Assembly: GCA_000612485.1 (NCBI GenBank)
Contig: CP007494.1
Coordinates: 2,914,001-2,978,000, forward strand
DNA: 64,000 bases
Direction of reading: 5' to 3'
From: Bordetella holmesii ATCC 51541
GTDB lineage: Bacteria > Pseudomonadota > Gammaproteobacteria > Burkholderiales > Burkholderiaceae_B
This document shows positions 38,628 through 48,701 of the stretch, piece by piece. The notes below the pieces were generated by a model. It ran no database searches. It was not told the origin of the DNA and was given only the letters and a program-made list of their open reading frames with translations. Each line of letters starts with the position of its first letter. Position 1 is the first letter of the stretch. A program made the position numbers and the translations under genes.

Positions 38628-39788
38628 ATGAAAATCCACGAGTATCAAGGCAAGGAACTGCTGAAGCAATTTGGCGTACCCGTGCCGCGCGGTATTCCCG
38701 CTTTTTCCGTAGATGAGGCCGTCGCGGCTGCCGAGAAGCTGGGCGGCCCGGTCTGGGTCGTCAAGGCGCAGATTCATGCGGGTGGCCGTGGCAAGGGCGG
38801 TGGCGTCAAGCTGGCCCGCTCGCTGGACGAAGTCCGCCAACTGGCCTCGCAGATCCTGGGCATGCAACTGATCACGCATCAGACCGGCCCCCAAGGCCAG
38901 AAGGTCAACCGTCTGTACATCGAAGACGGCGCGGACATCCAGAAGGAATACTATGTGTCGCTGGTTACCGACCGCGCCACCCAGAAGGTAGCCTTGATCG
39001 CTTCGAGCGAAGGCGGCATGGACATCGAAGAGGTTGCCCATTCCACGCCCGAAAAAATCATCACCGAGTACATCGACCCGATCGTTGGCCTGACCGACGT
39101 TCAGGCCAAGAAGGTGGCTGACTCCATCGGCCTGCCGGCAGATTCGACCGCTCAGGCCGTCGACGTCTTCAAGAAGCTGTACCAGTGCTACATGGACACT
39201 GACGCTTCCCTGGTCGAAATCAACCCCCTGAACCGCGACAGCAAGGGCAACATCATCGCCCTGGACGCCAAGTTCAACTTCGACTCCAACGCCCTGTTCC
39301 GTCATCCGGAAATCGTTGCCTACCGCGACCTGGACGAAGAAGATCCGGCCGAAGTCGAGGCCTCCAAGTTTGACCTCGCCTACATCCAGCTCGACGGCAA
39401 TATCGGCTGCCTGGTTAACGGCGCCGGTCTGGCCATGGCCACGATGGACACCATCAAGCTGTTCGGCGGCGAGCCGGCGAACTTCCTGGACGTCGGCGGT
39501 GGCGCCACTGCCGAGAAGGTCACGGAAGCCTTCAAGATCATGCTCAAGAACAAGGGTGTCAAGGCCATTCTGGTCAACATTTTCGGCGGCATCATGCGTT
39601 GCGATGTCATCGCCGAAGGCGTGATCACTGCTTGCCGTGCCGTCAACCTCAGCGTGCCTCTGGTTGTACGTATGAAGGGCACCAACGAAGAACTCGGCAA
39701 GAAGATGCTTGCCGAATCCGGCCTGCCCATCATCAGCGCCGACACCATGGCCGAAGCCGCGACCAAGGTCGTCGCCGCTGCCAAGTAA
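38628..39788 (+). CDS. sucC: Succinyl-CoA synthetase, beta subunit
   Basis: TCA-cycle enzyme making succinate and ATP or GTP from succinyl-CoA. 386 residues. ATP-grasp start [40 protein letters not shown], and the C-terminal [14 protein letters not shown] and [10 protein letters not shown]. Start supported by ACAGGTAAC. The alpha subunit follows 21 bp later. Confidence 0.98.
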   Translation: MKIHEYQGKELLKQFGVPVPRGIPAFSVDEAVAAAEKLGGPVWVVKAQIHAGGRGKGGGVKLARSLDEVRQLASQILGMQLITHQTGPQGQKVNRLYIEDGADIQKEYYVSLVTDRATQKVALIASSEGGMDIEEVAHSTPEKIITEYIDPIVGLTDVQAKKVADSIGLPADSTAQAVDVFKKLYQCYMDTDASLVEINPLNRDSKGNIIALDAKFNFDSNALFRHPEIVAYRDLDEEDPAEVEASKFDLAYIQLDGNIGCLVNGAGLAMATMDTIKLFGGEPANFLDVGGGATAEKVTEAFKIMLKNKGVKAILVNIFGGIMRCDVIAEGVITACRAVNLSVPLVVRMKGTNEELGKKMLAESGLPIISADTMAEAATKVVAAAK

Positions 39789-39809
39789 AAAATTGCCAAG
39801 GATTCACAA

Positions 39810-40691
39810 ATGTCGATTCTGATCAACAAGGACACCAAAGTCATCACCCAGGGCATCACGGGCAAGACGGGCCAGTTCCACACCCGTATGTGCCGTGAGT
39901 ATGCCAATGGGAAAGCCGCCTTCGTGGCCGGCGTGAACCCCAAGCGGGCTGGTGAAGACTTCGAAGGCATTCCCATCTACGCATCGGTCAAGGATGCCAA
40001 GGACGGCACCGGCGCTACCGTTTCGGTGATCTATGTGCCGCCGGCCGGCGCTGCGGCTGCCATCTGGGAGGCCGTCGAGGCCGATCTGGACCTGGTCATC
40101 TGCATCACCGAAGGCATTCCGGTGCGTGACATGCTCGAACTGAAGAACCGCATGCGCGACAAGGGCAGCAAGACGCTGCTGCTGGGCCCGAACTGCCCCG
40201 GCCTGATCACCCCTGATGAAATCAAGATCGGCATCATGCCAGGTCACATTCATCGCAAGGGCCGCATCGGCGTGGTCAGCCGCTCCGGCACCCTGACGTA
40301 CGAAGCCGTCGCACAGGTCACCGAACTGGGGCTGGGCCAATCCAGTGCCGTCGGCATCGGTGGTGACCCCATCAATGGCTTGAAGCACGTCGATGTCCTG
40401 AAGCTCTTCAACGACGATTCCGACACCGATGCCGTCATCATGATTGGCGAAATTGGCGGTCCGGACGAAGTTGCCGCGGCCGAGTGGGCCAAGGACAACA
40501 TGAAAAAGCCCGTGGTCGGCTTCATCGCCGGCGTCACCGCTCCTCCTGGAAAGCGCATGGGTCACGCTGGTGCGCTGATCTCCGGCGGCGCCGATACGGC
40601 CGACGCCAAGCTTGAAGTCATGGAAGCATGCGGCATCAAGACTACCCGCAATCCTTCCGAAATGGGCAAGTTGCTTAAGTCGGTGCTGTAA
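39810..40691 (+). CDS. sucD: Succinyl-CoA synthetase, alpha subunit
   Basis: Partner of SucC; binds CoA and carries the phosphohistidine. 293 residues. The CoA-binding Rossmann region GITGKTGQFHTRMC is at the N-terminus; the active histidine is about His252 in GKRMGHAGALISGG, and the GLGQSSAVGIGGDPINGL block is intact. A T-tailed terminator follows. Confidence 0.98.
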   Translation: MSILINKDTKVITQGITGKTGQFHTRMCREYANGKAAFVAGVNPKRAGEDFEGIPIYASVKDAKDGTGATVSVIYVPPAGAAAAIWEAVEADLDLVICITEGIPVRDMLELKNRMRDKGSKTLLLGPNCPGLITPDEIKIGIMPGHIHRKGRIGVVSRSGTLTYEAVAQVTELGLGQSSAVGIGGDPINGLKHVDVLKLFNDDSDTDAVIMIGEIGGPDEVAAAEWAKDNMKKPVVGFIAGVTAPPGKRMGHAGALISGGADTADAKLEVMEACGIKTTRNPSEMGKLLKSVL

Positions 40692-40712
40692 GCCGCTTAA
40701 CCTTCCGTCCCG

Positions 40713-40745
40713 AAAAAATCCGCCCTTCGAGGGCGGATTTTTTTT
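40713..40745 (+). terminator. Terminator of sucCD
   Basis: AAAAAATCCGCCC pairs with GGGCGGATTTTTT around TTCGA, with further T's. Strong intrinsic terminator 22 bp after sucD. Confidence 0.93.
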
Positions 40746-40840
40746 GCCTTGGCCTGTCTGCGTCCCTGTTCTTTAAACTTCCAGACAGCTTTTTTATGTA
40801 CCTGAAACGTCTGGAAAGTCAGTGGACAGGGCTTAGAAAC

Positions 40841-40987
40841 TATAATGAAAGGTGAGGGGAGTCCTTCTCCGCAAATCCGCGCACGAAAAAAACAGCCGTC
40901 CCGGCTCGCAATCGAAAGAGACGGCAGGTGCGCTTTCGCTCTTGTATACATAACCCCACCTAGGGGATCATTCTAGGAAAGAGAGGC
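40841..40987 (+). promoter_or_regulatory. Promoter and structured 5' leader of the first TerC gene; yybP-ykoY-like candidate
   Basis: A perfect -10 TATAAT (40841-40846) predicts transcription from about 40852. The ~135-nt leader then begins AGGTGAGGGG, which can pair with CCCCACCT near its 3' end (40954-40961), with inner stems such as GCCGTC/GACGGC. GGGGAGT near the 5' end and a TATACATAA near the 3' end recall the manganese-sensing yybP-ykoY motif often placed before TerC/MntP genes. The match is incomplete, so this is a candidate only. Confidence 0.4.
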
Positions 40988-41686
40988 ATGGAACTCAGTT
41001 CTGCTGCATTCTGGATCGCGCTGCTCCAGATCATTTGGGTCAATATTCTGTTGTCGGGCGATAACGCCGTGGTGATTGCACTGGCGGCTCGGTCGCTGCC
41101 CCCGCATCAGCAAAAGAAGGCCATCACGGTAGGTTCGGCCGCGGCCATCATCATGCGGATCTTGCTGACCCTCGTGGCGGCCAAGCTGTTGATGTTGCCC
41201 TGGCTCAAGTTGATCGGTGCCGTCTTGCTGGTCTACATCGGCGTCACCCTGCTGCTGCCCGAAGGGGAGGATGAGGGTGATGGCAAGCAAAATGGTGGGC
41301 TGTTCGCGGCCATTCGCACCATCATGATTGCCGACCTGGTCATGAGTTTGGATAACGTAGTGGCTGTGGCGGCGGCTGCCATGGGTGACACCACTTTGCT
41401 GGTGCTGGGCCTGGCGATCAGTATCCCGCTGGTGATTTTTGGCAGTACCCTGCTGCTCAAGGTCATCGAACGCTTTCCACTCATCGTATGGGTGGGTGCG
41501 GCTTTGCTCGGTTTCATCGCCGGGGAGCTGCTGGTGGGGGACCCCGCCTTGCAGGATTCCATCCAGCGAGTCGACACCATGCTGGGGGTGACGCAACATC
41601 AATTTGCGCTGCTTAGCGGAGCGATTGGCGCGTTGCTGGTCTTGGCAATCGGAAAGTTTTTGTCGAATCGTCAGAAAGCTGACTGA
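40988..41686 (+). CDS. TerC/YjbE family integral membrane protein (first copy)
   Basis: 232 residues with about seven membrane helices. The family's paired acidic motifs are present: LSGDNAVVIALA near residue 24 and MSLDNVVAVAAAAMGD near residue 118. TerC-family members are linked to metal (manganese) export or metalation of secreted proteins; the exact role is not known here. RBS AAAGAGAGG. It has a long structured leader. A paralogue follows 141 bp downstream. Confidence 0.88.
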   Translation: MELSSAAFWIALLQIIWVNILLSGDNAVVIALAARSLPPHQQKKAITVGSAAAIIMRILLTLVAAKLLMLPWLKLIGAVLLVYIGVTLLLPEGEDEGDGKQNGGLFAAIRTIMIADLVMSLDNVVAVAAAAMGDTTLLVLGLAISIPLVIFGSTLLLKVIERFPLIVWVGAALLGFIAGELLVGDPALQDSIQRVDTMLGVTQHQFALLSGAIGALLVLAIGKFLSNRQKAD

Positions 41687-41827
41687 AAGCTGAACTACAA
41701 TCGGGGGTTGTGCCGCTGTCTTCCGCTGCGCGGAAAGGGAGGCGGCCGCCCCTGTTGCGTTTGAGGCTTGAATTGCCCGGGGCGGCAGGCGGTGAAATAC
41801 CTCTAAGAACGCCATAGGGAGCTTCAA

Positions 41828-42550
41828 GTGCTTGAGTTTTTTCAGACCCTCAGTTGGGCTGCTGTCTTTCAGATCATCCTGATCGACATTTTGCTGGGTG
41901 GCGATAATGCCGTCGTTATCGCCCTGGCTTGTCGCAACCTGCCCCCCAAGCAACGAATGCAAGGGATCCTGTGGGGCACGGCGGGCGCCATCTTGCTGCG
42001 CGTTGTGCTGATTGCCTTCGCCCTGACGCTGTTGAATATCCCCTTCCTGAAGATCGTCGGCGGCGTACTGTTGCTTTGGATCGGCGTCAAATTGCTGATT
42101 CCTGAAGATGACGGTCACGGCAATATCAAGGGCAGCGTGTCGGTTTGGGCAGTGGTCAAGACCATTATCGTGGCTGACTTCGTCATGAGCCTGGATAACG
42201 TCATCGCCATTGCCGGCGCTGCGCAGAACGCGCATGCCGATCACCAGATCGGCCTGGTCGTTTTCGGTCTGATCGTCAGTGTGCCTATCATCATCTGGGG
42301 TAGCACTCTGGTCCTGAAGTTGATCGACCGCTTTCCGACGGTGGTGCTGTTCGGCGCCGCCTTGTTGGGCTGGATAGCCGGTGGAATGCTGGTCACTGAC
42401 GTGTTTGTGGTTAATCAAATTGGCGAACAGCTGCAGGCGGTTAAAATTACCGTCGAAGTTGTCGGTGCGCTGTTGGTCATAGTCCTGGGACGTTGGCTGG
42501 CAAGCCGCAAAAAAAACGCCTCCAAGGAATCCTCGCATGAGTCTGCGTAA
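41828..42550 (+). CDS. TerC/YjbE family integral membrane protein (second copy)
   Basis: 240 residues, same architecture as the gene before it: LLGGDNAVVIALACRNLP and MSLDNVIAIAGAAQNAH carry the acidic pairs. The start is GTG at 41828 behind AGGGAG. The C-terminal tail is basic then acidic (RKKNASKESSHESA). A possible promoter with TACAAT lies at about 41697, so it may have its own transcription. The stop overlaps a small downstream gene. Confidence 0.88.
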   Translation: MLEFFQTLSWAAVFQIILIDILLGGDNAVVIALACRNLPPKQRMQGILWGTAGAILLRVVLIAFALTLLNIPFLKIVGGVLLLWIGVKLLIPEDDGHGNIKGSVSVWAVVKTIIVADFVMSLDNVIAIAGAAQNAHADHQIGLVVFGLIVSVPIIIWGSTLVLKLIDRFPTVVLFGAALLGWIAGGMLVTDVFVVNQIGEQLQAVKITVEVVGALLVIVLGRWLASRKKNASKESSHESA

Positions 42551-42659
42551 GACTGAAAATCTGCAACAATCCGAATCGGGCCTCAGCCTGCTGCAAGGCC
42601 TGTTTATCCTGGCAATTATCGGCGTGGTGACCACGGTCATCGTGTCGTCATTCAACTGA
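42537..42659 (+). CDS. Small single-helix membrane protein, 40 residues
   Basis: ATG at 42537 behind AAGGAA, overlapping the end of the second TerC gene by 14 bp. The protein is MSLRKTENLQQSESG followed by LSLLQGLFILAIIGVV and a short C-terminus. The hydrophobic part looks like a prepilin-type N-terminal helix (G then LSLLQGLFILAIIG), but with glutamine where the +5 glutamate would be, and there is no pilin globular domain. Its position between terC and hemC and its good RBS make it likely real; function unknown. Confidence 0.6.
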   Translation: MSLRKTENLQQSESGLSLLQGLFILAIIGVVTTVIVSSFN

Positions 42660-42668
42660 CGCTGCGAC

Positions 42669-43607
42669 GTGTCGTTGCCGCAACGTTTGGTAATCGCCAC
42701 CCGCGCGAGCCGGCTTGCCATCTGGCAAGCCGAGCACGTGCGAGACAGGCTGCGTGCGCTGTATCCGGCCTGCGCGGTCGAATTGCTGACCTTGACCACG
42801 CGCGGCGATCAGATCCTTGATCGCACGCTCTCAAAGGTCGGGGGCAAAGGCCTCTTTGTCAAAGAACTCGAAAACGCATTGCTCGACGGTCGTGCCGACC
42901 TGGCAGTGCACTCCCTGAAAGACGTGCCCGTCGAACTGCTTTCGCCGTTCGTCTTGTCGGCCGTACTGGAGCGGGCCGATCCCCGAGATGCTTTCGTGTC
43001 CAATCAACACGAGTCGCTGGCAACCTTGCCCAGCGCCGCCATCGTGGGGACTTCCAGTCTACGGCGTGAAGCGCAGATACGCGCGGCGCGTCCCGATCTC
43101 GTGGTCAAACCGTTACGGGGCAATCTGGACACCCGCCTGGGCAAACTCGATCAGGGCGAGTACGACGCCATTATTTTGGCGGCAGCCGGGCTGGAGCGCA
43201 TCGGGTACGGCAATCGCATACGTGCCAGGCTATCTCCTGAACAAAGCCTGCCGGCCGCCGGGCAGGGTGCGCTGGGCATTGAGATCCGGGATGACCGGGA
43301 TGACTTGCGGGCTTGGCTCGCCCCGTTGGCAAGCCCTGGTACGGCTGCCTGCGTGAGCGCCGAGCGCGCGGTCTCGCGCATGCTGGGCGGGTCGTGTCAG
43401 GTGCCTCTGGCTGCTTACGCCGAGCTGCACGGCCCGGATCTGCGGATACAGGCCCTGGTTTCGTCGATCGACGGCGTGCGCAGGGTGCGCAGCGAACGCG
43501 TCGGGCCCAGCGGCCAAGCCGAACAACTGGGGCAAGCCGTCGCCCAAGACCTGCTCGATAACGGTGCTGGTGACATCCTCGCCGAGCTGCTGCAAGATCC
43601 TCAATAG
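42669..43607 (+). CDS. hemC: Hydroxymethylbilane synthase (porphobilinogen deaminase)
   Basis: Polymerises four porphobilinogen units in haem synthesis. 312 residues from a GTG start at 42669 ([20 protein letters not shown]). The dipyrromethane cofactor cysteine is Cys243 in [12 protein letters not shown]; catalytic-region blocks [11 protein letters not shown] and [17 protein letters not shown] are intact. hemD follows after 30 bp. Confidence 0.97.
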   Translation: MSLPQRLVIATRASRLAIWQAEHVRDRLRALYPACAVELLTLTTRGDQILDRTLSKVGGKGLFVKELENALLDGRADLAVHSLKDVPVELLSPFVLSAVLERADPRDAFVSNQHESLATLPSAAIVGTSSLRREAQIRAARPDLVVKPLRGNLDTRLGKLDQGEYDAIILAAAGLERIGYGNRIRARLSPEQSLPAAGQGALGIEIRDDRDDLRAWLAPLASPGTAACVSAERAVSRMLGGSCQVPLAAYAELHGPDLRIQALVSSIDGVRRVRSERVGPSGQAEQLGQAVAQDLLDNGAGDILAELLQDPQ

Positions 43608-43637
43608 CCTAGACGACGTATCCTGCAGGGGGCTTTG

Positions 43638-44417
43638 ATGTCACCTTTGGCCATTTTGACCCGGCCCGCTGGTCGCAATGAGGCTCTGGCTGCGCGTCTG
43701 CGCAATGCCGGCTGGGACGTGCGCCTGTGGCCGGCACTTTTGCTCGATACCCTGCCGGCGCCCGCTGCAGGCCATCCGCGCCCGGAAGACTTCGATTTGG
43801 TGATCTTTGTCTCGGGTAATGCGGCGCGTATCTATCTGGGTCAGGTTTATCCGGCGCACGGAGACTGGCCTGCTGCCACGATGGCCGCCACGGTCGGCCC
43901 GAGTAGCGCGCGCTCTTTGTTGAGTTCGGGTTTGTTTGGCGCAAATACAACAGTTTTATACCCCGATAAAGCAGCTCCGACGCACGACTCGGAGGCCTTG
44001 TGGCGCGTCATCAGGGCGCGTGCAGTCATGCCGCGCAAAGTCTTGCTGTTGCGTGGCACACGGGGTCGCGACTGGCTGGCTGATCAACTGCGTCAAGCTG
44101 GCGCAGAGGTCACCGTCCATGCCATTTACCGCCGTTTACCCGCGCAATGGGATGCTGCCCAACTTGAGTCGGTACGTTTGTGGGCCGCTCAGGGCCGGCA
44201 AGTGACCTGGCTGATGACGAGTGCCGAAGGCATCGATGCCATTGGCGCGCAATTGACGCGCGCCGGCTTGCAGACGTGGTGGCCGCAGTGCCGTTACGTC
44301 ATCACACATCCTGTATTGAGGCGGTGCCTGCCGCTTGCTGGCGAGGGTGCGGCAGCAATGGTAAAAGAATGCATGCCTGCTGATGAGGCGATATTCGAGG
44401 CCTTTGCTGCTGCTTGA
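43638..44417 (+). CDS. hemD: Uroporphyrinogen-III synthase
   Basis: Closes and rearranges hydroxymethylbilane to uroporphyrinogen III. 259 residues from ATG 43638 (MSPLAILTRPAGRNEALAARL). The family is poorly conserved; recognised by position after hemC, the LTRPAGRNEAL start, VSGNAARIYL, LLLRGTRGRDWLADQLRQAGAEV and a C-terminal TSAEGIDAI. hemX starts 37 bp downstream. Confidence 0.92.
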   Translation: MSPLAILTRPAGRNEALAARLRNAGWDVRLWPALLLDTLPAPAAGHPRPEDFDLVIFVSGNAARIYLGQVYPAHGDWPAATMAATVGPSSARSLLSSGLFGANTTVLYPDKAAPTHDSEALWRVIRARAVMPRKVLLLRGTRGRDWLADQLRQAGAEVTVHAIYRRLPAQWDAAQLESVRLWAAQGRQVTWLMTSAEGIDAIGAQLTRAGLQTWWPQCRYVITHPVLRRCLPLAGEGAAAMVKECMPADEAIFEAFAAA

Positions 44418-44454
44418 GTCGTCGTTTAATGCCATCAACGAATACAATCGCGTC

Positions 44455-45627
44455 ATGACAGACAATACCTCTTCTCTTCCGCCGAGCCCCTCGACGGGCG
44501 GTCCTGCCGAGCGTCCCCCGGAAACCGCCAAGCCGATCAAACCCGCCCGCAAGGGCAGCGCGCTGTCCACGGCGCTCATCATCGTCCTGTTGCTTGCCAT
44601 AGGTCTGGGGGCGGCCCTCTGGAACCTGCGCCAGCAGTCCGCCAAAAACGGCCGGGAAGTCGCAGCACGCCTGGATCGTCTGTCTGGCGATCTGCTTCAG
44701 GCGCGCAACGATGTACGTGAGGCGCTGTCCCTGGCGCAGGCGCAAAGCGGGCGCGTCGCCGATCTGGAAGGCAAGGTCCGCGAGACGCAAAGCCAGTACA
44801 GTGCGTTGCAACAGGCAATGCAGAATCTCAACGACGGCACCAGCGATGAAATGCTCGCCAATGACGTCGATCGGATGATCACCGTGGCCAGCCAGCAACT
44901 GCGCTTAGCCGGCAACGTCAACAATGCCGTGGTGGCGCTGGAGTCCGCTCAGGCGCGCTTGGCCCGTGCCGACCGCCCGCGGTTTGCCAGTCTGCAGCAG
45001 GCCATCAACGGCGATCTGGACCGCCTGCGCGCCGTAAGCACGGTTGATATTCCGGCGGTGTCCGGCCGTATTGAGCGCCTGGTCACCCTGGTAGGGCGTG
45101 CACCTTTGATCGTGCCCGACACCGCTGCGCCTGATCTCACCCCGCAGTCTGCCACCCGCGCGCGCTCGATGATGCCCGCGCCTGCTACCGAGCCCCTGCC
45201 AGCCGATGCGCCGTGGTGGCAACGTTGGCGTGCGGAATTGGGTTCCTGGCCCGGGCGTGCCGGTGCTGCGTTGACCAACGAGCTCGGTGATCTGATCCGT
45301 GTGCAGCGCGTTGATCAGCCTGCCGCGCTGTTGCTGTCGACGGACCAGGCAGCGGATCTGCGGTCGGTTCTTCATCAGCGCCTGCTGTCCTTGCAGTTGG
45401 CGATGCTGATGCGTCAACCTGCCGTCTGGAAGAGCGAATTGGACAATATCAGCGACACGCTGACCAAATACTTCGATCCCCGGTCGCCCGAAACTCAGGC
45501 CGCACTCAGCCTGACGCGTGATCTGGCGCAGACCGATATCGCGGTGCGCGTGCCCGATGTTGCCGATAGCCTCAACGGGATCGCCGCGCTGCGCGCGGCG
45601 GGTTTCAAGTCCGACGAGCAGGACTGA
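44455..45627 (+). CDS. hemX: HemX family membrane protein
   Basis: Inner-membrane protein encoded in proteobacterial hem operons; role not well defined. Start at ATG 44455 (MTDNTSSLPPSPSTGG). A proline-rich cytoplasmic N-terminus is followed by one TM helix (LSTALIIVLLLAIGLGAALW), then a long coiled-coil-prone periplasmic region (QSAKNGREVAARLDRLSGDLLQARNDV...) and a helical C-terminal domain. 390 residues. hemY begins 4 bp after its stop. Confidence 0.9.
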   Translation: MTDNTSSLPPSPSTGGPAERPPETAKPIKPARKGSALSTALIIVLLLAIGLGAALWNLRQQSAKNGREVAARLDRLSGDLLQARNDVREALSLAQAQSGRVADLEGKVRETQSQYSALQQAMQNLNDGTSDEMLANDVDRMITVASQQLRLAGNVNNAVVALESAQARLARADRPRFASLQQAINGDLDRLRAVSTVDIPAVSGRIERLVTLVGRAPLIVPDTAAPDLTPQSATRARSMMPAPATEPLPADAPWWQRWRAELGSWPGRAGAALTNELGDLIRVQRVDQPAALLLSTDQAADLRSVLHQRLLSLQLAMLMRQPAVWKSELDNISDTLTKYFDPRSPETQAALSLTRDLAQTDIAVRVPDVADSLNGIAALRAAGFKSDEQD

Positions 45628-45631
45628 ACAC

Positions 45632-47179
45632 ATGCGTACCTGGTTCTGGACTCTCCTGCTGGCCTGCGTGGCTGTTGCGATCGCCGTGGTGCTGCGTGCT
45701 CATCCGGGCAATGTGCTGATCTTGGTGTGGCCGTGGCGATTCGAAATGTCGTTGACCTTGGCCGTACTGTTGCTCGTGGCGCTTTTTGCCGCGCTGTATA
45801 TCGGGCTGCGGCTGCTGGCCTGGCTGGTCGCCATTCCTGATCGCGTTCGTGCGTGGCGTGGCCGTCGTGCCCAGGCTCGTGACCACGAACTCCTCGAGCG
45901 TGGCTGGATCAGCCTGCTGGAAGGGCGTTTCTCACACGCGGAAAAAGACTTGGTCAAACTGCTTGAGCAGACCAAGGTAAGCGGCCGTCGCGTGCTGGCC
46001 GCCTTGTCAGCGGCACGGGCTGAACACGGATTGGGTGAGTTTGCGCGGCGTGATCAGATGCTTGAGCGTGCCCGTGAAGAGGCGGGTGCCGACGCCGGTC
46101 TCATCAAAGCCACCGCCACGGTGGCGGCCGATATGCTTCTGGATCAGGGACTGCCAGCCCAGGCTCTGGAGGTTCTCGCTCCCTTGCAAGACGGCGGGGC
46201 CCGCCATCTGCACACCATGCGCCTGTTGCTGCGCGCCGAGACAGCTTTGGGACACCAAGAGCGTGTATTCGTGCTGGCTCGAGGGCTGTCGCGGCGCAAC
46301 GCGCTGGCGAAGGCCGAGGCCGAGCAACTGATCGATAGTTCCGGGGCTGCCCGCCTACGCGCGGGTATCGGCAGCGACCAATGGCGCGCAGTCTGGAAAG
46401 ACCTCAAGGCCGAAGAGCGTATGCTGCCCTCCATCGCGTTGGCAGGGGCCGCTGCTTTTGAAGCGGCCGGCGATCATACCGAGGCCGCCCGCATTCTGGA
46501 GTCGGCCATCGCAGTGAAATTCAATCCTGCGCTCGTGGCCGCCTATGCGCGGTGCGATGCAGAGCAAGTCCCGCGTCGGCTGGCTAAGGCTGAAATCTGG
46601 TTGCAGCAGCGGCCCGCCGATGCCGGCTTTCTGACGGCCTTGGGCTTGCTGTGCCTCAACGGCCAGCTTTGGGGGCAGGCCGAACGTTATCTGCAGCGCA
46701 GCGTTGCTCGTCGCAACGATGCGCAGACGCATGCTCTGCTCGGTAGCCTCTATGACCGCTTGAACCGGCCGTCGGAGGCAGCACGTCATTGGCGTCTGGC
46801 AACATCCGCAAGCATGGCGTTGCCCATCCTGGCCACCGACGCTGCCTTGCCACCTGCTGACACCCAATCGGATCCGCATCATCTTGATGCCGAGGGGGGA
46901 TATGTCGAAGGTGAAGAGATGGTCTATGCGGCGTCTGCGGCGGATCCTGCGCTGCAAACGCCCGCGGTGGCTGCCGATTACGTGCTCGATCCCGATGCCC
47001 AGCAGGCCGGCCGTGCAGAGCCGCCAGCGCCCCAGGCCATCGTGCCGTTGCGCTCTGCGGTGGATATCGAAGAGTACTTCGACAGCGCGCCCATTCCGCA
47101 GGCCGCCTTCGAGGCGCCGGTCAGTAGTTTCCAAGTCGAAACCTCCGTGCCCGAAGACAAGCCCGCCGGCAAGGTCTGA
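45632..47179 (+). CDS. hemY: HemY family protein (TPR-containing, haem operon)
   Basis: Protoheme-operon HemY (not the Bacillus oxidase of the same name). 515 residues; start ATG 45632 ([20 protein letters not shown]). Two N-terminal TM helices (about 1-22 and 40-64), HemY_N domain to about 130, then TPR-like helical repeats, and a disordered alanine/proline-rich C-terminus ending [11 protein letters not shown]. The longer open frame upstream overlaps hemX and is rejected. Confidence 0.9.
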   Translation: MRTWFWTLLLACVAVAIAVVLRAHPGNVLILVWPWRFEMSLTLAVLLLVALFAALYIGLRLLAWLVAIPDRVRAWRGRRAQARDHELLERGWISLLEGRFSHAEKDLVKLLEQTKVSGRRVLAALSAARAEHGLGEFARRDQMLERAREEAGADAGLIKATATVAADMLLDQGLPAQALEVLAPLQDGGARHLHTMRLLLRAETALGHQERVFVLARGLSRRNALAKAEAEQLIDSSGAARLRAGIGSDQWRAVWKDLKAEERMLPSIALAGAAAFEAAGDHTEAARILESAIAVKFNPALVAAYARCDAEQVPRRLAKAEIWLQQRPADAGFLTALGLLCLNGQLWGQAERYLQRSVARRNDAQTHALLGSLYDRLNRPSEAARHWRLATSASMALPILATDAALPPADTQSDPHHLDAEGGYVEGEEMVYAASAADPALQTPAVAADYVLDPDAQQAGRAEPPAPQAIVPLRSAVDIEEYFDSAPIPQAAFEAPVSSFQVETSVPEDKPAGKV

Positions 47180-47214
47180 TTTCCTTTTCAGTTACTACTC
47201 AGCAAGGTTCCAAT

Positions 47215-47748
47215 ATGAGTTTCGAACGCGTCCCCGCCGGCAAGAGCTTGCCGGATGATTTCAACGTCATCATCGAGATCCCGATGAACGCCGATCCGGT
47301 CAAGTATGAGGTCGACAAGGAAAGCGACGCTATCTTCGTGGATCGCTTCATGCTTACTGCCATGCACTATCCCTGCAACTATGGCTATATCCCGCAGACG
47401 CTTTCAGAAGACGGTGATCCCGCGGACGTATTGGTGATCACGCCTTTCCCCATCCAGATTGGCGCCGTGGTACGTTGCCGCGCCCTCGGTGTACTTGAAA
47501 TGGATGACGAGTCCGGTGGCGATGCCAAGCTGCTGGCCGTGCCGGTGGACAAGCTCTATCCGCCGTACCGCAATATCAAGTCCTATGAGGATCTGCCGGC
47601 CGAGGACGTTGCCCGGATCCAGCACTTTTTCGAGCACTACAAAGACCTCGAAAAAGGTAAGTGGGTCAAGGTCAAGGTCTGGAAGGGCGTGGATGCTGCG
47701 CATGCAGAGATCCTGCGCAGCGCAGAACGCTACGGCAAGGGCGACTAA
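47215..47748 (+). CDS. ppa: Inorganic pyrophosphatase
   Basis: Hydrolyses pyrophosphate, pulling biosynthetic reactions forward. 177 residues, family I. Metal-binding signature DGDPADVLV near residue 65, upstream NYGYIPQTL, and [29 protein letters not shown] before ATG 47215. A GC-rich terminator follows. Confidence 0.98.
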   Translation: MSFERVPAGKSLPDDFNVIIEIPMNADPVKYEVDKESDAIFVDRFMLTAMHYPCNYGYIPQTLSEDGDPADVLVITPFPIQIGAVVRCRALGVLEMDDESGGDAKLLAVPVDKLYPPYRNIKSYEDLPAEDVARIQHFFEHYKDLEKGKWVKVKVWKGVDAAHAEILRSAERYGKGD

Positions 47749-47792
47749 GCTACCGCGCAGCGCGCGGCAGATGCCGGGCGCTTGCGACCAGG

Positions 47793-47834
47793 ACGCGGCC
47801 GCGACGGTACCCAACCGATCGCCGCCGCGTTTTT
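47793..47834 (+). terminator. Terminator of ppa
   Basis: An imperfect long stem pairs ACGCGGC-C-GCGA-C-GGT with ACCGATCGCCGCCGCGT and runs into TTTTT. 45 bp after the ppa stop. Confidence 0.75.
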
Positions 47835-47985
47835 GTTAGGCTTGCTAGTAATTTATGCGACAGTACCGGAGTCAGGCTCTTGCCAGTTGACAGCTGGTTG
47901 AAGCATGAAGCTCCTGCAAAACCGGATAAACTCGCGCATTGTCAGTGTTAGCCGGCACAGCCGGCCATGCGTTCACAGAGGTTTA

Positions 47986-48687
47986 ATGATCATGGAATAT
48001 GTCATTCCCCCCACGCCGGCTGTGGCGGTGCCCGTGGCCGGAAGCAATGCCAGCTTTCCGGTGCGCCGTGTTTATTGCGTGGGGCGCAACTACGCCGAAC
48101 ACGCCAAAGAAATGGGTTTCACCGGACGTGAAGAGCCTTTTTTCTTCAATAAGCCGGCTGACGCCATTGTTTTCGTTCCCGACGGCGATATCGGCTCCAT
48201 ACCCTATCCGCCGCGCACCACCAATCTGCATTATGAGATGGAGCTGGTTGTGGTTCTGGCCAAAGGAGGCAAGGACATTCCGGTCGATCAGGCCAATGAA
48301 TGTGTCTGGGGGTATGCCCTGGGCCTGGATATGACGCGTCGCGACCTGCAGGGTGAAGCCAAGAAGCAGGGCCGACCATGGGAAGTGGGCAAAGGTTTTG
48401 ATTTCTCCGCGCCTATAGGTCCGATCCATCCTCGCAGCGTGGTCGGCACGCTCAACAGCGGCGCCATCTGGCTCGACCTCAACGGCGAGCGCAAGCAATC
48501 CAGCGACATCTCCCAGATGATCTGGAATATCCCCGAAAGCATCGCCTTCCTGTCCACCTTGTTCGAACTGCAACCCGGCGACATCATTTTCACCGGCACT
48601 CCCGAAGGAGTCGGCGCCGTGGTCCAGGGTGATGAGATCGTGGGCGGCATCGATGGCCTGGGCGAGCTGCGCTTGCGCATCGCCTGA
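47986..48687 (+). CDS. Fumarylacetoacetate hydrolase family protein
   Basis: FAH-fold C-C bond hydrolase, closest in pattern to fumarylpyruvate hydrolases. Start ATG 47986 (MIMEYVIPPTPAVAVPV) behind GAGG; the open frame extends upstream without an RBS. Metal ligands lie in NLHYEMELVVVLA (E-x-E) and the conserved VWGYALGLDMTRRDLQ and IIFTGTPEGVGAV. 233 residues. Substrate is inferred only; no ring-cleavage genes are adjacent. An entericidin gene follows 14 bp downstream. Confidence 0.88.
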   Translation: MIMEYVIPPTPAVAVPVAGSNASFPVRRVYCVGRNYAEHAKEMGFTGREEPFFFNKPADAIVFVPDGDIGSIPYPPRTTNLHYEMELVVVLAKGGKDIPVDQANECVWGYALGLDMTRRDLQGEAKKQGRPWEVGKGFDFSAPIGPIHPRSVVGTLNSGAIWLDLNGERKQSSDISQMIWNIPESIAFLSTLFELQPGDIIFTGTPEGVGAVVQGDEIVGGIDGLGELRLRIA

Positions 48688-48701
48688 GCTAGGAAGCGAC
48701 C

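Noticed and set aside
41687..41827. A second yybP-ykoY-like riboswitch before the second TerC gene
   Set aside because: The gap is GC-rich with stems, but I could not find the paired end blocks or the GGGGAGT-type loop.
45518..45631. Upstream extension of hemY into hemX
   Set aside because: The 38 extra codons are antiphase hemX; HemY proteins begin at the ATG at 45632 with a membrane helix.
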